DNA from: an uncultured Mediterranea sp.
GTDB lineage: Bacteria > Bacteroidota > Bacteroidia > Bacteroidales > Bacteroidaceae
NCBI GenBank assembly: GCA_945641355.1
Contig: CALZEQ010000001.1
Location: forward strand, 124,001 to 188,000
DNA: 64,000 nucleotides
Direction of reading: 5' to 3'
Part shown: positions 33,443 through 41,705 of the stretch, one piece after another
Layout: every line of letters begins with the position of its first letter
Numbering within the stretch: the first letter of the stretch is position 1
Translations under genes and position numbers: made by a program
Notes under the pieces: model-generated
What the model saw: the letters and a program-made list of their open reading frames with translations, nothing else
The model's database searches: none
What the model was told of the DNA's origin: nothing

Positions 33443-33490
33443 TGACAAATTGTCAGCAAATAGTAGACTATTTGTCTTATTTGCTGACAA
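33443..33490. promoter_or_regulatory. Palindrome cluster upstream of the sigma-54 promoter
   Basis: TGACAAATTGTCA (33443-33455) is a perfect odd-centred palindrome. It overlaps the left arm of a larger perfect inverted repeat, TTGTCAGCAAATA (33450-33462) and TATTTGCTGACAA (33478-33490). On the hsp20 side these lie about 50 to 95 bases before the inferred transcript start, where enhancer-binding proteins of sigma-54 promoters bind. The larger repeat could also act as a terminator for the NagB/PIG-L gene, though its T tract is poor. Confidence 0.55.
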
Positions 33491-33511
33491 AATGATTATA
33501 TAATAAAGTAT

Positions 33512-35503
33512 TTATAGAGGAATGTATTCCACGAAAGCTTCCATGGCTTCATAGGATGCCAGTCCCAAGCTATCGTACAATGAGGCTGTTGCTCTGTTTC
33601 GGTCTTCGCTTCGTTGCCAGAAGAGTCGTTCGTCATTACCCAGGAAGGGAGCACTTTCCATCTGGCTTTGGTGCTTTAGGATAGAGTTCCGTTTGGCCCG
33701 AAGTTCTTCCGGACTGATAGGTACTGCCATTTCGATATTCTCTATTTCCCACTCGGCCCAAGCACCGCGGTACATCCAGATGCGACAATCCTTCAGCCAT
33801 TCTGCCTCCGCTTCCTTCTCCAGATCAATGGCTGCAAATACGGCATCCGTGCAGACGCGGTGTGTACCGTGCGGATCGGCCAAGTCACCTGCCACAAAGA
33901 TCTGATGAGGCTTCACCTCCTGCAACAGATGACGTACAATCTCGACGTCAACCTCGCTGATGGGGTTCTTCTGGATTTTTCCTGTTTCATAGAAGGGCAG
34001 GTCCAGAAAGTGGCAATGATCCAGCGGAATGTTGTTGTAGGTGCAGGCGGTACGGGCCTCGCCACGTCTGATCAGCCCTTTGATGGTCAGGATGTCGCGG
34101 GTGTCCATATCGCCATCCTTCTTGTTGCGTAGGTAATTGCGTATTTCGGTGTATTTCTCTTTGATGATTTGGTCGGCATTGTCATTGAACAGTTGGTTGA
34201 ATCCGTTGATGAAATGCAGGAAACGGATGACCTCTTCATCGCCTACGGCGATATTGCCACTGGTTTCATAGGCTACGTGTACATCGTGCTTCTGCTCTAC
34301 CAACCGGCGGATGGTACCGCCCATGGAGATGACATCGTCATCCGGATGGGGTGAGAATACCACAATACGCTTCGGATAGGGTTTGGCTCGTTCCGGACGA
34401 TAGGTGTCATCGGCATTCGGCTTGCCGCCCGGCCATCCTGTAATGGTATGCTGGAGGTCGTTGAATATCTTGATGTTCACGTTGTAGGCCGAGCCGTAAA
34501 GTGCCAGCAGTTCACTCAGACCGTTTTCGTTATAATCTTTGTTGGTCAGTTTCAGAATGGGCTTTTTGGTTAGTTGGCAGAGCCAGACGATGGCGCTTCG
34601 TATCAGTTTGTCGTTCCATTCGCAGGATGTAACTAGCCAGGGGCGTTGGATGCGGGTCAGATTGGCAGCGGCCGACAGGTCGGTCACAATGCGGGCATTG
34701 TTGTGTGTCTGCAGGTACGAGGCCGGTATGGTGTCGGTAGTGGCTCCCTCTACACACTCTTTCACCATGTGTGCTTTCTCCTCACCCCAAGCTATGAGGT
34801 ATATTTTCTTGGCATTCAGTATGGTAGAGACGCCCATGGTGATGGAGCTGATAGGGGTACTTTCGATGCAGCCGAAGGTCTTGGAGGCTTCGTTGCGTGA
34901 ATCGTTGTCCAGCAAGATGAGGCGGGTCGTAGAATTGAGCCGTGAGCCGGGCTCGTTGAATCCGATATTTCCTACGCGACCTATGCCGATGATGGCTACG
35001 TCCAGACCGCCCAAGTTTGCGATGCGCTGCTCGTACAAGCGGCAGTATTCAAATATATTGTCTTTGGGGATGGTGCCGTCCGGACTGTAGACGTTCTGTT
35101 TGTCAATATCCACATGATTCAGCAGCATCTCGTTCAGTGCGTTCAGGTTGCTGTTGATGGCATCCGGATTCAGCGGATAGTATTCATACAGATTGAATAC
35201 GATGACGTTGCGGAAGCTGAGTCCCTCCTCCTTGTGCATCCGTACGAGGGCAGAATATACTTGGCGGGGTGAATTGCCGCCTGCCAGTGCCAGAACGCAG
35301 AACCGGCCTGCTTTCTGCTTGTCGCGTATCAGCTGGGCCACGTCGAGAGCTATCTGTTCCGCTCCCTCTTCTACTGATTCATAGATGTCTGTCGGTATCT
35401 TCTCCAATCGGGTGAGCACCGAGCGTTCAAAGGCGTTCTCAGGTTTGTAATACCTGGGAGAGACTCTGTTAAGAGTGATTTGCGAACTAAGGTTGGTTTT
35501 CAT
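33512..35503 (-). CDS. NagB-like domain fused to PIG-L deacetylase domain
   Basis: A 663-residue fusion. Residues about 30-300 align well with glucosamine-6-phosphate deaminase (GGNSPRQVYSALVRMH, IGFNEPGSRL). But the E. coli catalytic residues Asp72, Asp141 and His143 correspond here to Tyr106, Val177 and Asn179; only Glu148 is kept (Glu184). Residues about 375-640 form a PIG-L/LmbE zinc deacetylase with an intact FSPHPDDDVISMGGT motif (386-390) and DPHGTHRVC. Databases often label this fusion as NagB. The sequence suggests an active deacetylase with a sugar-phosphate-binding but non-deaminating partner domain. It is a single gene. Confidence 0.88.
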   Translation of the reverse strand: MKTNLSSQITLNRVSPRYYKPENAFERSVLTRLEKIPTDIYESVEEGAEQIALDVAQLIRDKQKAGRFCVLALAGGNSPRQVYSALVRMHKEEGLSFRNVIVFNLYEYYPLNPDAINSNLNALNEMLLNHVDIDKQNVYSPDGTIPKDNIFEYCRLYEQRIANLGGLDVAIIGIGRVGNIGFNEPGSRLNSTTRLILLDNDSRNEASKTFGCIESTPISSITMGVSTILNAKKIYLIAWGEEKAHMVKECVEGATTDTIPASYLQTHNNARIVTDLSAAANLTRIQRPWLVTSCEWNDKLIRSAIVWLCQLTKKPILKLTNKDYNENGLSELLALYGSAYNVNIKIFNDLQHTITGWPGGKPNADDTYRPERAKPYPKRIVVFSPHPDDDVISMGGTIRRLVEQKHDVHVAYETSGNIAVGDEEVIRFLHFINGFNQLFNDNADQIIKEKYTEIRNYLRNKKDGDMDTRDILTIKGLIRRGEARTACTYNNIPLDHCHFLDLPFYETGKIQKNPISEVDVEIVRHLLQEVKPHQIFVAGDLADPHGTHRVCTDAVFAAIDLEKEAEAEWLKDCRIWMYRGAWAEWEIENIEMAVPISPEELRAKRNSILKHQSQMESAPFLGNDERLFWQRSEDRNRATASLYDSLGLASYEAMEAFVEYIPL

Positions 35504-35724
35504 AACGCGAGCGTTGTTTTTTTATTGTTGTGATTAGGCGTTTGGGTCTTGTGAGAGACCTTATTTGTTCATCAAGGCAAAAGTAGTGCTTTTTCAGCAA
35601 GATTATTCCCATGTGTATTCTTATTTTATTAAATACTCTAAAAATGAACATTTGTATAGTGTAATATGTTACCTTTGTTGTGTGACTGAAAGATGATTGA
35701 TTGAATCTTTTAAATAGGTATGTT

Positions 35725-36426
35725 ATGAAAAATCTGAGATGGGAAGCCCTGATTCTGGCCATTGGTATGGTGGTAGTGGGCAATTGTCTGAAAAACGCAT
35801 TGGAGAATTTTACCGACAAGGAGCGGGTGGTCAGTGTGAAGGGTCTGGCAGAGATGGAGGTCCCTGCCGACAAGGTGGTATGGCCCTTGGTATATAAGGA
35901 TATTGGTGATGACCCTGCCTTGCTCTATGAGAACATGGCAAAGAAGAATACGGCCATTGTCGCCTTCTTGAAGAACAACGGAATAGAGGAGACGGAAATC
36001 AGCATTGCCCCTCCCGAGGTGATAGATATGCAGGCCGAACGTTACGGCAACACCAACATAAAATACCGCTACAATGCCACTTCGGTCATCACGGTGACAT
36101 CGAGAAATGTAGATAAGGTACGCCAGTTGATGACCGAGCAGGCTGAACTGCTGAAGCAGGGCATCGCCATCACCGGAGGAGACTATCGCTACAATGTTTC
36201 TTACGAATTTACCGGTCTGAACAGCATCAAGCCTCAGATGATAGAGGAGGCTACGAAGAATGCACGGGCAGCGGCCGAGAAGTTTGCCAAGGACTCGGAC
36301 AGCAAGCTGGGCAAGATACGTAACGCTTCGCAAGGCCAGTTCTCCATTTCCGACAGAGATGCGAATACGCCCTATATCAAGAGCGTGCGTGTGGTGACCA
36401 CCATCAACTACTACCTGCGTCGGTAA
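35725..36426 (+). CDS. SIMPL domain (DUF541) exported protein
   Basis: A 233-residue protein with an N-terminal signal anchor (about residues 5-23, WEALILAIGMVVVGNCL) and a SIMPL/DUF541 domain. The domain shows RVVSVKGLAEMEVPADKVVW, then a helical ATKNARAAAEKFAKDSDSKLG segment near residue 180. Such proteins occur in the periplasm or at the outer membrane and are linked loosely to signalling or stress; the function is unknown. The start at 35725 gives the signal sequence; the track from a TTG at 35701 adds nothing family-like. It is monocistronic and ends at a shared terminator. Confidence 0.85.
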   Translation: MKNLRWEALILAIGMVVVGNCLKNALENFTDKERVVSVKGLAEMEVPADKVVWPLVYKDIGDDPALLYENMAKKNTAIVAFLKNNGIEETEISIAPPEVIDMQAERYGNTNIKYRYNATSVITVTSRNVDKVRQLMTEQAELLKQGIAITGGDYRYNVSYEFTGLNSIKPQMIEEATKNARAAAEKFAKDSDSKLGKIRNASQGQFSISDRDANTPYIKSVRVVTTINYYLRR

Positions 36427-36453
36427 GCAGGGAGGTGTAGGCCGGATAAAGTA

Positions 36454-36482
36454 TAGAGGGCAGCCCAACCGGCTGCCCTCTA
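36454..36482. terminator. Bidirectional terminator
   Basis: Perfect 12-base arms TAGAGGGCAGCC (36454-36465) and GGCTGCCCTCTA (36471-36482) between the convergent SIMPL and acyltransferase genes. Confidence 0.85.
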
Positions 36483-36516
36483 TTATCTGAACGATGCCGA
36501 CATCCTGTGCGGCGCG

Positions 36517-37062
36517 TCAGATGGCAAAGTTTTCGGGAATCCGTCCTCGGAACCCTTTGAAATAGTCTTTTATGATGCGCATGTCCTCTTCCAGATTGCC
36601 CGTCGGCATCAGGGCCTTGGTTGCAGCGATGGTTTTCGACGGATAGTCGATGCCTATCAGCATGATGGGCACCTTCGCTTTCAGTGCAATGTAATAGAAC
36701 CCCTTTTTCCAGTTCGGATTGGCCTTGCGCGTCCCTTCGGGTGTGATGGCCAGATGGAACTGCCGGCTGTGGGCAAAGCGTTCGGCCATCTGCTCGACCA
36801 GTGATGTCTTCTTCCCGCGGTCCACGGGGATGCCTCCCATAGAACGGAATATAGGCCCCAATGGCCAGAAGAACCACTCCTTTTTCATCATGAAACTGGT
36901 CTTTCTTCCTAACGAGCCATAGAACAGCTTGCCGATGAAGAGGTCGCAGTTGGAGGTATGAGGGGCGGCACAGATGACGCATTTGTCAAATTCGGGCACC
37001 GTTATCAGATAGTTCCAACCCAATATGCGGTGGTAGATAAAGCGGCAGAGGGCTTGCTTCAT
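36517..37062 (-). CDS. PlsC-type lysophospholipid acyltransferase
   Basis: A 181-residue 1-acylglycerol-3-phosphate acyltransferase family member. It has the catalytic H-x4-D in CAAPHTSNCDLFIG (about residues 35-40), the GGIPVDRG block and the ITPEGTRKANPNWKKGFYYIA block III. It is on the short side and lacks the N-terminal transmembrane helix of PlsC, a form common in Bacteroidetes. Likely it acylates a phospholipid or ornithine-lipid precursor. It overlaps the upstream small gene by four bases (ATGA). Confidence 0.88.
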   Translation of the reverse strand: MKQALCRFIYHRILGWNYLITVPEFDKCVICAAPHTSNCDLFIGKLFYGSLGRKTSFMMKKEWFFWPLGPIFRSMGGIPVDRGKKTSLVEQMAERFAHSRQFHLAITPEGTRKANPNWKKGFYYIALKAKVPIMLIGIDYPSKTIAATKALMPTGNLEEDMRIIKDYFKGFRGRIPENFAI

Positions 37063-37334
37063 TCGGCAGTCAGTTGGTTCATGTGCTCAACAATCTGGCT
37101 GGCGGCAGCCTGCAGGTCGGTGCGCAGCTTGCTGTAGAATCCCTTTACATTACCCGGCTCTGTATGGCTGATGCGGCTCAGAAATTCGTTCTGCATATCC
37201 AAAATCTCGGCCAATACCTTGTCGGCTTCTGCCTGGTTCACCTTGGGGTTGATGATGCTGGCTGAGAGGCATTCGGTAAACAGTTCGCTTGCTATGTAGT
37301 TCACGCTTTTCTTCAATGTTCTTCTTTTTGCCAT
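37059..37334 (-). CDS. Conserved small protein of unknown function
   Basis: A 91-residue, probably all-helical cytosolic protein beginning MAKRRTLKKSVNYIASELFT. I recognise no domain. It has two amphipathic helical stretches and a conserved-looking N-terminal basic patch. It is translationally coupled to the acyltransferase by a four-base overlap, so a role linked to that enzyme or to membrane lipid is possible but unproven. Confidence 0.7.
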   Translation of the reverse strand: MAKRRTLKKSVNYIASELFTECLSASIINPKVNQAEADKVLAEILDMQNEFLSRISHTEPGNVKGFYSKLRTDLQAAASQIVEHMNQLTAE

Positions 37335-37447
37335 AATCGTTTGTCTTTAAAGAGTTGATAATCGGTTGTCTCTCTCCTTTTTGGGGGGAGTCGGTTGTTT
37401 CAAAGTACAAATATACGCATTATATTTGATTTTCGTCGATATTTTGT

Positions 37448-39115
37448 TCAACTTTTGCAAGAAAGAGGTCTCACTCCCTTGGTCGCGGCCTTGAATACGG
37501 GGCGTGGCTGCTGCACTTCCGATTCGTAGCCATACCAGTACCCTTGACCTTCCTCCTTGCCGACCGGAAGGAAGCAGATGCGCAGTGTCGGCTTGTACTC
37601 GCCATAGATTGTTTCCCATTCGGCCGGCAACTGTTGGCGTTTGGTGCGGACTCGTTCTGCAGGAGCTTTCTTCAGCGACAGGCCGGCCTCTATCCACGCC
37701 ATGCTCACGTCGTTCAGACGCTCCGGATAGTGTCGTTTGCAGAAGTCGTAGAGCAGGCACCCGCGTCGCTCCAGGCTTAGTGGCTGGTCGATGAGGTTTC
37801 CCTCCACCATCTCTTTGAGCAACCGATGCAGAAAATCTGCATCCTGTAGGATGAGGCTGCGCGTCACCTCCTGCCAGGCCTCGGTGTTGTAGAAGGCATC
37901 CAGCAGGCGGGACAGTTGCCGGGCTGTCTGCAGTTCGCCGTTCCCTATCTGTTCGGTTTGCAACACTTCGTATGGGGGTAGGGGAGCATAGACGATGCCC
38001 AGCTCTGCCGCCCGTCGGCGCATCTCCGTGCCCGGCAGCAGCTTGAGCGACTCCAGCTGAATTTCGCCGGCTTTGTATGCGGCCAGCGTACGCACATCTT
38101 CAAACAGTTGTTCCAGCCGATAGAGGGGTAACCCGGCTATCAGGTCGGCATGAGTCACCACATTGGGCAGGGTGCAGAGGAACCTCAGTCCCTCCAGCGC
38201 ATCGGTCAGCCGGCCTTGTCGGCGGCATTGCTGCAGCACCTCTTCGTGCAGGCTCTGTATGCCCGCCTCCAGATGTAGAAGGCCGTCCGGCATGTGCCGC
38301 AGTTCCTCCTTCAGTTCTTCCGACAGCAAGGCCGGATGGATTTCCAGATGGAAGCGGATGTCGGGATGATATTCACGGAATAGGTTCAGCAACTCCTTGG
38401 CCCTTCGGTTGTTGTAGTTGAAGGTGCGGTCAAGCACGCGCACGTTGCGTATGCCGTGTGCCCGGATGGTGTCTAACCGTTGCCGGATGGCCGGTAGGGA
38501 GAGTGTGCGTACCGGTTTCTCGCCTCCGCTTACGCAGAAGGCGCATGTGTTGAAGCAGCCGCGCGTGGTCTCTAACTGCACGAACGGTTTCCCCCAAGGG
38601 AAGAAACGGCTTGCTTCGGGAGGCATCAGCCGGTCAAAGGCGTGGACGCGGGCCGTCCCGTTGTCGCAATACCTGCCTTCGTCGTCCAGATAGCAGAGCC
38701 CCGTTATCGCGCTCCATCGGTCTCGCTCCCGATGGCAGGCCAGCCAGCGGGGAAACTCCTCTTCTCCCTCTCCGCGGAACACGGCATCTACATACGGATG
38801 GCATCGGAGGAAAGCCTCGTTATCGCCCAGAAACTCCGGTCCACCCAGTATGACGTTCGTCTGCGGCAGCAAGGCACGTAGGCGGGCAACGATGTGCATC
38901 AGCTGTTCGTGGTTGAAGAGCCAGGCCGTAGCCGCCACTATATCGGGCCGATGCCGTACAATCTCCTCTACCACGCTTCCTGCTTGTTCGTTGATGGTGG
39001 CCGACACCACTTCCCATTCCACCCCTGCCATGTCGCCCGTCTGGGCGTGCAGGGCCGGCAGTGCCAGCGAAGAGTGGGCATACGAACTGTTCAGGTCTAT
39101 CCAAAGTAATTTCAT
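37448..39115 (-). CDS. B12-binding domain radical SAM protein (DUF4080)
   Basis: A 555-residue protein with an N-terminal cobalamin-binding-like Rossmann domain (residues 1-130, with VILGGPEFLGDNEAF). A radical SAM domain follows: TTRGCFNTCAFC with C-x3-C-x2-C near residues 186-193. The C-terminal DUF4080 region (about 370-530) includes LLYDFCKRHYPE. Members often act as methyltransferases or on tetrapyrroles, but the substrate here is unknown. It is divergent from the DMP19 gene; both promoters carry the same TAAGTTTGC core in an inverted arrangement. Confidence 0.85.
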   Translation of the reverse strand: MKLLWIDLNSSYAHSSLALPALHAQTGDMAGVEWEVVSATINEQAGSVVEEIVRHRPDIVAATAWLFNHEQLMHIVARLRALLPQTNVILGGPEFLGDNEAFLRCHPYVDAVFRGEGEEEFPRWLACHRERDRWSAITGLCYLDDEGRYCDNGTARVHAFDRLMPPEASRFFPWGKPFVQLETTRGCFNTCAFCVSGGEKPVRTLSLPAIRQRLDTIRAHGIRNVRVLDRTFNYNNRRAKELLNLFREYHPDIRFHLEIHPALLSEELKEELRHMPDGLLHLEAGIQSLHEEVLQQCRRQGRLTDALEGLRFLCTLPNVVTHADLIAGLPLYRLEQLFEDVRTLAAYKAGEIQLESLKLLPGTEMRRRAAELGIVYAPLPPYEVLQTEQIGNGELQTARQLSRLLDAFYNTEAWQEVTRSLILQDADFLHRLLKEMVEGNLIDQPLSLERRGCLLYDFCKRHYPERLNDVSMAWIEAGLSLKKAPAERVRTKRQQLPAEWETIYGEYKPTLRICFLPVGKEEGQGYWYGYESEVQQPRPVFKAATKGVRPLSCKS

Positions 39116-39137
39116 GTCATCATCTGTAATCGTGGCG

Positions 39138-39176
39138 CAAACTTACATAAAAAACGCAGATTATTGTGTAAGTTTG
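39138..39176. promoter_or_regulatory. Divergent, mirror-image promoters
   Basis: GCAAACTTACA on the left and TGTAAGTTTGC on the right form a perfect 11-base inverted repeat. Each arm contains TAAGTTTG (minus strand 39138-39145, plus strand 39169-39176), a -7 element for the gene on its side. One factor binding the repeat could control both genes. Confidence 0.6.
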
Positions 39177-39227
39177 CACGCAAAACGGGCCTTCAGGCTA
39201 TAAGTTACCGACAAACCATAAAAGAGA

Positions 39228-39740
39228 ATGGGTATGAAAGAGCAGATAGAAATTGCAGATGCGGCGTTGCGTCAGGCCGCCCAAGAGGGAATGGACGCAT
39301 TCATACAAGTGTTTACCGATGCCTATCTGCAGCGGATAGGCGGACAGCTGACGGCAGAGACCATGCCGCTGCTGACGGGCGAGCAGCACACCTTGCTGGC
39401 CTATCGCCTGTTGCGTGACGAACTGATGGAGGGTGGTTTCTGCCAGTTGATACAGAATGGCTACGGGGGCTATATCTTCGACAATCCCTTTGCGCGAGTG
39501 ATGCGTATGTGGGAGGTAGGCGACCTCCACAAGCTGATTTATGCCGCCCGCAAGATTTATGATGCCCATCGGGCCGACCTGGAGCGCGAGCGTACCGACG
39601 ATGAGTTCATGGCCATGTACGAGCAATACGAGGCGTTCGACGAACTGGAGGATGAGTTCCTGGAGAAGGAGGAGGAGTATACCGCCCGTGTGGCTGCGTA
39701 TGTGGACGAGCATCTGGAGCTTTTTGCCGCCATCGTCTGA
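39228..39740 (+). CDS. DMP19-like protein
   Basis: A 170-residue acidic protein of the DMP19 (DUF4375) type: helical, with EQHTLLAYRLLRDELMEGGF and QNGYGGYIFDNPFARVM, then a very acidic C-terminal half (FDELEDEFLEKEEE). Some DMP19 proteins are DNA mimics that block repressors, and the acidic surface fits, but the exact role is unknown. A second start at 39234 is equally possible. It is followed directly by the 22-bp palindrome array. Confidence 0.75.
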   Translation: MGMKEQIEIADAALRQAAQEGMDAFIQVFTDAYLQRIGGQLTAETMPLLTGEQHTLLAYRLLRDELMEGGFCQLIQNGYGGYIFDNPFARVMRMWEVGDLHKLIYAARKIYDAHRADLERERTDDEFMAMYEQYEAFDELEDEFLEKEEEYTARVAAYVDEHLELFAAIV

Positions 39741-39751
39741 TGTGTTGCTCA

Positions 39752-39833
39752 TTTCTTTTAAAGAAGATGCTCATATCTTTTAAAGATAAGGCCGATTTCT
39801 TTTAAAGATAAAGCACACTTCTTTTAAAGATAA
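39752..39833. repeat. Four palindromic repeats with exact 22-bp period
   Basis: The core CTTTTAAAGA starts at 39755, 39777, 39799 and 39821, exactly 22 bases apart. Each copy lies in a near-palindrome of the type ATCTTTTAAAGAT. The 12-base spacers differ in sequence. The array sits between the stop codons of two convergent genes, so it is not a promoter operator for either. Two helical turns per unit would place all copies on one DNA face. Confidence 0.85.
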
Positions 39834-39878
39834 ATGCTTGTGGGTGTATACCAACTCCGCCTCCCTACAAAATGCCGG

Positions 39879-41441
39879 TCATTCCTCTATCTTCCAATCG
39901 CTGATGGTGTGTCGCTCGGAGTCGAAGTTGATGCCCACCTTGATGACGGGCAGCCCTGCAAGGGCAAAGCGCGAGGCATACTCCTTCAGGTCCATCTGCC
40001 GCATGGCGGCTTCGGCACTCTGGTTGAGTCTCAGCTCGAATAGATAGAGGGCTTTGGCCGTGCGCATTACCATCTCCACACGGCCTGTCGGCGTGTGCAC
40101 CTCCACATCCACATACCGCCCCAGCAGGGAGAAGATGATGTAGAGCATCTGTTGGTAATGCCCCTCGCTGTCGGCTTGATTGCAGTAGGGCACGGTGAGC
40201 AGATAGGCTTGCAGGAGGCGGAGCATCCCGTCAAGGTCGTCATGATAGAGTGCGCTATACATCTTTCCTACCGTTGTGAGCCCGCGACCTCCCAACCGTC
40301 CCACATAGTTGGGGAGGAGGCTGTCCATCAGTCCGACACGTATCTCGGCATTGGGTATGTCAAGCAGATAGACTTTGCTGGTGCGGTCGTACGCCTTGAT
40401 AGTCAGATAGCCGCTTTGGTAGAGCAACGGGATGATGGAGACCATGCCTTCCGTGGGGGCATCAAACTCGGAAGCCAAGGCCTCTATGGTAGCCAAATCA
40501 GAGGGCATAACATCGAATTTCCGCATCATCTCCAGCAGATAGGTGGGAGTGCCCGAGGCAAACCAGTAACTGTTGAGCTCCCGGTCCTGCATGGCATTGA
40601 ACAGGCTGAAAGGGTTGAACACATCGGGCGAAGGCCAAGTGAAGTGATAGCCGTCGTATTGTCGGCGCAATGCCTCGATGGCTTCGTCACGGCTCATCTT
40701 CTGATAGGCGGCCAGGTTGTCTATATAGTCGGACATCTGGCTGAGCATCTCCTCCTTGCTGATGCCGCAGAGGGTGGCATATTCGGGCAGCATGGAGATG
40801 TTCTTCAGGTTGTTCAGCTCGCTGAAGATGCTGAGCTGCGAGAACTTGGTGATGCCGGTCAGGAAGACAAACTTCAGGTAGGGGTCGCATGCCTTGAGCG
40901 GAGAGTAGAAGTTGCGCATCACGTTGCGCAGGATAGGCAGTTGCGTCTCTTCGTGCACCACGTCGAGTAGCGGGGCATCGTATTCGTCGATTAAGATGAC
41001 TACCGGCCGTCCGGTCTGCTCGTAAGCCGCAGAGATGAGATCGGTTAATCTGACGTTGTTATCAGCAGCCGGTTGATTGATGCCATATTTCGGCTCGTAC
41101 ACGGCCAGTCGCGAACCGAGGTAGCGTTCCAGCTGCTCCTTCTCCATGTGCTTGCCTAACGACATGTCAAATCGCAGTACGGGATAGGCTGTCCACTCCT
41201 GCTCCAGCCGTTCGATGGCCAGTCCCTTGAACAATTCCTTACGCCCTTCAAAGTAAGCCTGCAGGGTGGAGATAAGCAGGGACTTGCCGAATCGGCGCGG
41301 ACGGCTCAGAAAAATATAGTTGCTGGCATGAATCATCTGCCAGATATATGCTGTCTTGTCCACATAGAGGTAGCCATCCTCTATGACTTTCTCAAATGTC
41401 TGTATGCCCACGGGCAGTCGTTTCAGTCGTTTTGCTTCCAT
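39879..41441 (-). CDS. AAA-ATPase-like / PD-(D/E)XK nuclease-like protein (PF09820/PF08011 type)
   Basis: A 520-residue member of a family present in many copies in Bacteroides. The N-terminal AAA-ATPase-like domain starts KRLPVGIQTFEKVIEDGYLYVDKT and has the P-loop-like SRPRRFGKSLLISTL (near residue 50) and Walker B VVILIDEYDAPL (about 148). The C-terminal domain aligns with the family's nuclease but reads GRVEMVM and FELRL, where D and E-x-K are usual, so catalysis may be lost. I start at ATG 41441; a GTG two codons earlier is possible. The function of the family is unknown. Confidence 0.85.
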   Translation of the reverse strand: MEAKRLKRLPVGIQTFEKVIEDGYLYVDKTAYIWQMIHASNYIFLSRPRRFGKSLLISTLQAYFEGRKELFKGLAIERLEQEWTAYPVLRFDMSLGKHMEKEQLERYLGSRLAVYEPKYGINQPAADNNVRLTDLISAAYEQTGRPVVILIDEYDAPLLDVVHEETQLPILRNVMRNFYSPLKACDPYLKFVFLTGITKFSQLSIFSELNNLKNISMLPEYATLCGISKEEMLSQMSDYIDNLAAYQKMSRDEAIEALRRQYDGYHFTWPSPDVFNPFSLFNAMQDRELNSYWFASGTPTYLLEMMRKFDVMPSDLATIEALASEFDAPTEGMVSIIPLLYQSGYLTIKAYDRTSKVYLLDIPNAEIRVGLMDSLLPNYVGRLGGRGLTTVGKMYSALYHDDLDGMLRLLQAYLLTVPYCNQADSEGHYQQMLYIIFSLLGRYVDVEVHTPTGRVEMVMRTAKALYLFELRLNQSAEAAMRQMDLKEYASRFALAGLPVIKVGINFDSERHTISDWKIEE

Positions 41442-41675
41442 CGTCACCTGTCGTTGTTGATTCTACGAGCAAAAGTACTACAATCGGTTGGAACTTGCAA
41501 TGGTAGCCTGTTTTTAATGTAGCTGGCACTGTGGCGGTCGCATGAATCCCGCATTATTCTTTCGTAATAAATGTTAAATATCGGAAGGGCGATGCAGTAT
41601 TTGTACCCATCCTGCATTTATTCTTAAAAACAATAAAAAAACGGGGAATGGCTATCGTACCTCGTATCTTTTGTA

Positions 41676-41683
41676 TATTTTTG
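41676..41683 (+). promoter_or_regulatory. -7 element of the NigD-like gene
   Basis: TATTTTTG lies 23 bases before the ATG at 41706. No -33 TTTG is found at 19 bases. Confidence 0.45.
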
Positions 41684-41705
41684 CAACTCAAATAATAATA
41701 AGACA

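Noticed and set aside
33450..33490. Inverted repeat as the terminator of the NagB/PIG-L gene
   Set aside because: Not excluded, but the T tract after the stem on that strand is poor and the repeat sits at the right distance upstream of a sigma-54-type promoter, so a binding-site reading is preferred.
39752..39833. CRISPR-like array of four repeats
   Set aside because: The repeats are about 10-13 bases with 12-base gaps, far too short for CRISPR units, and no cas genes are present.
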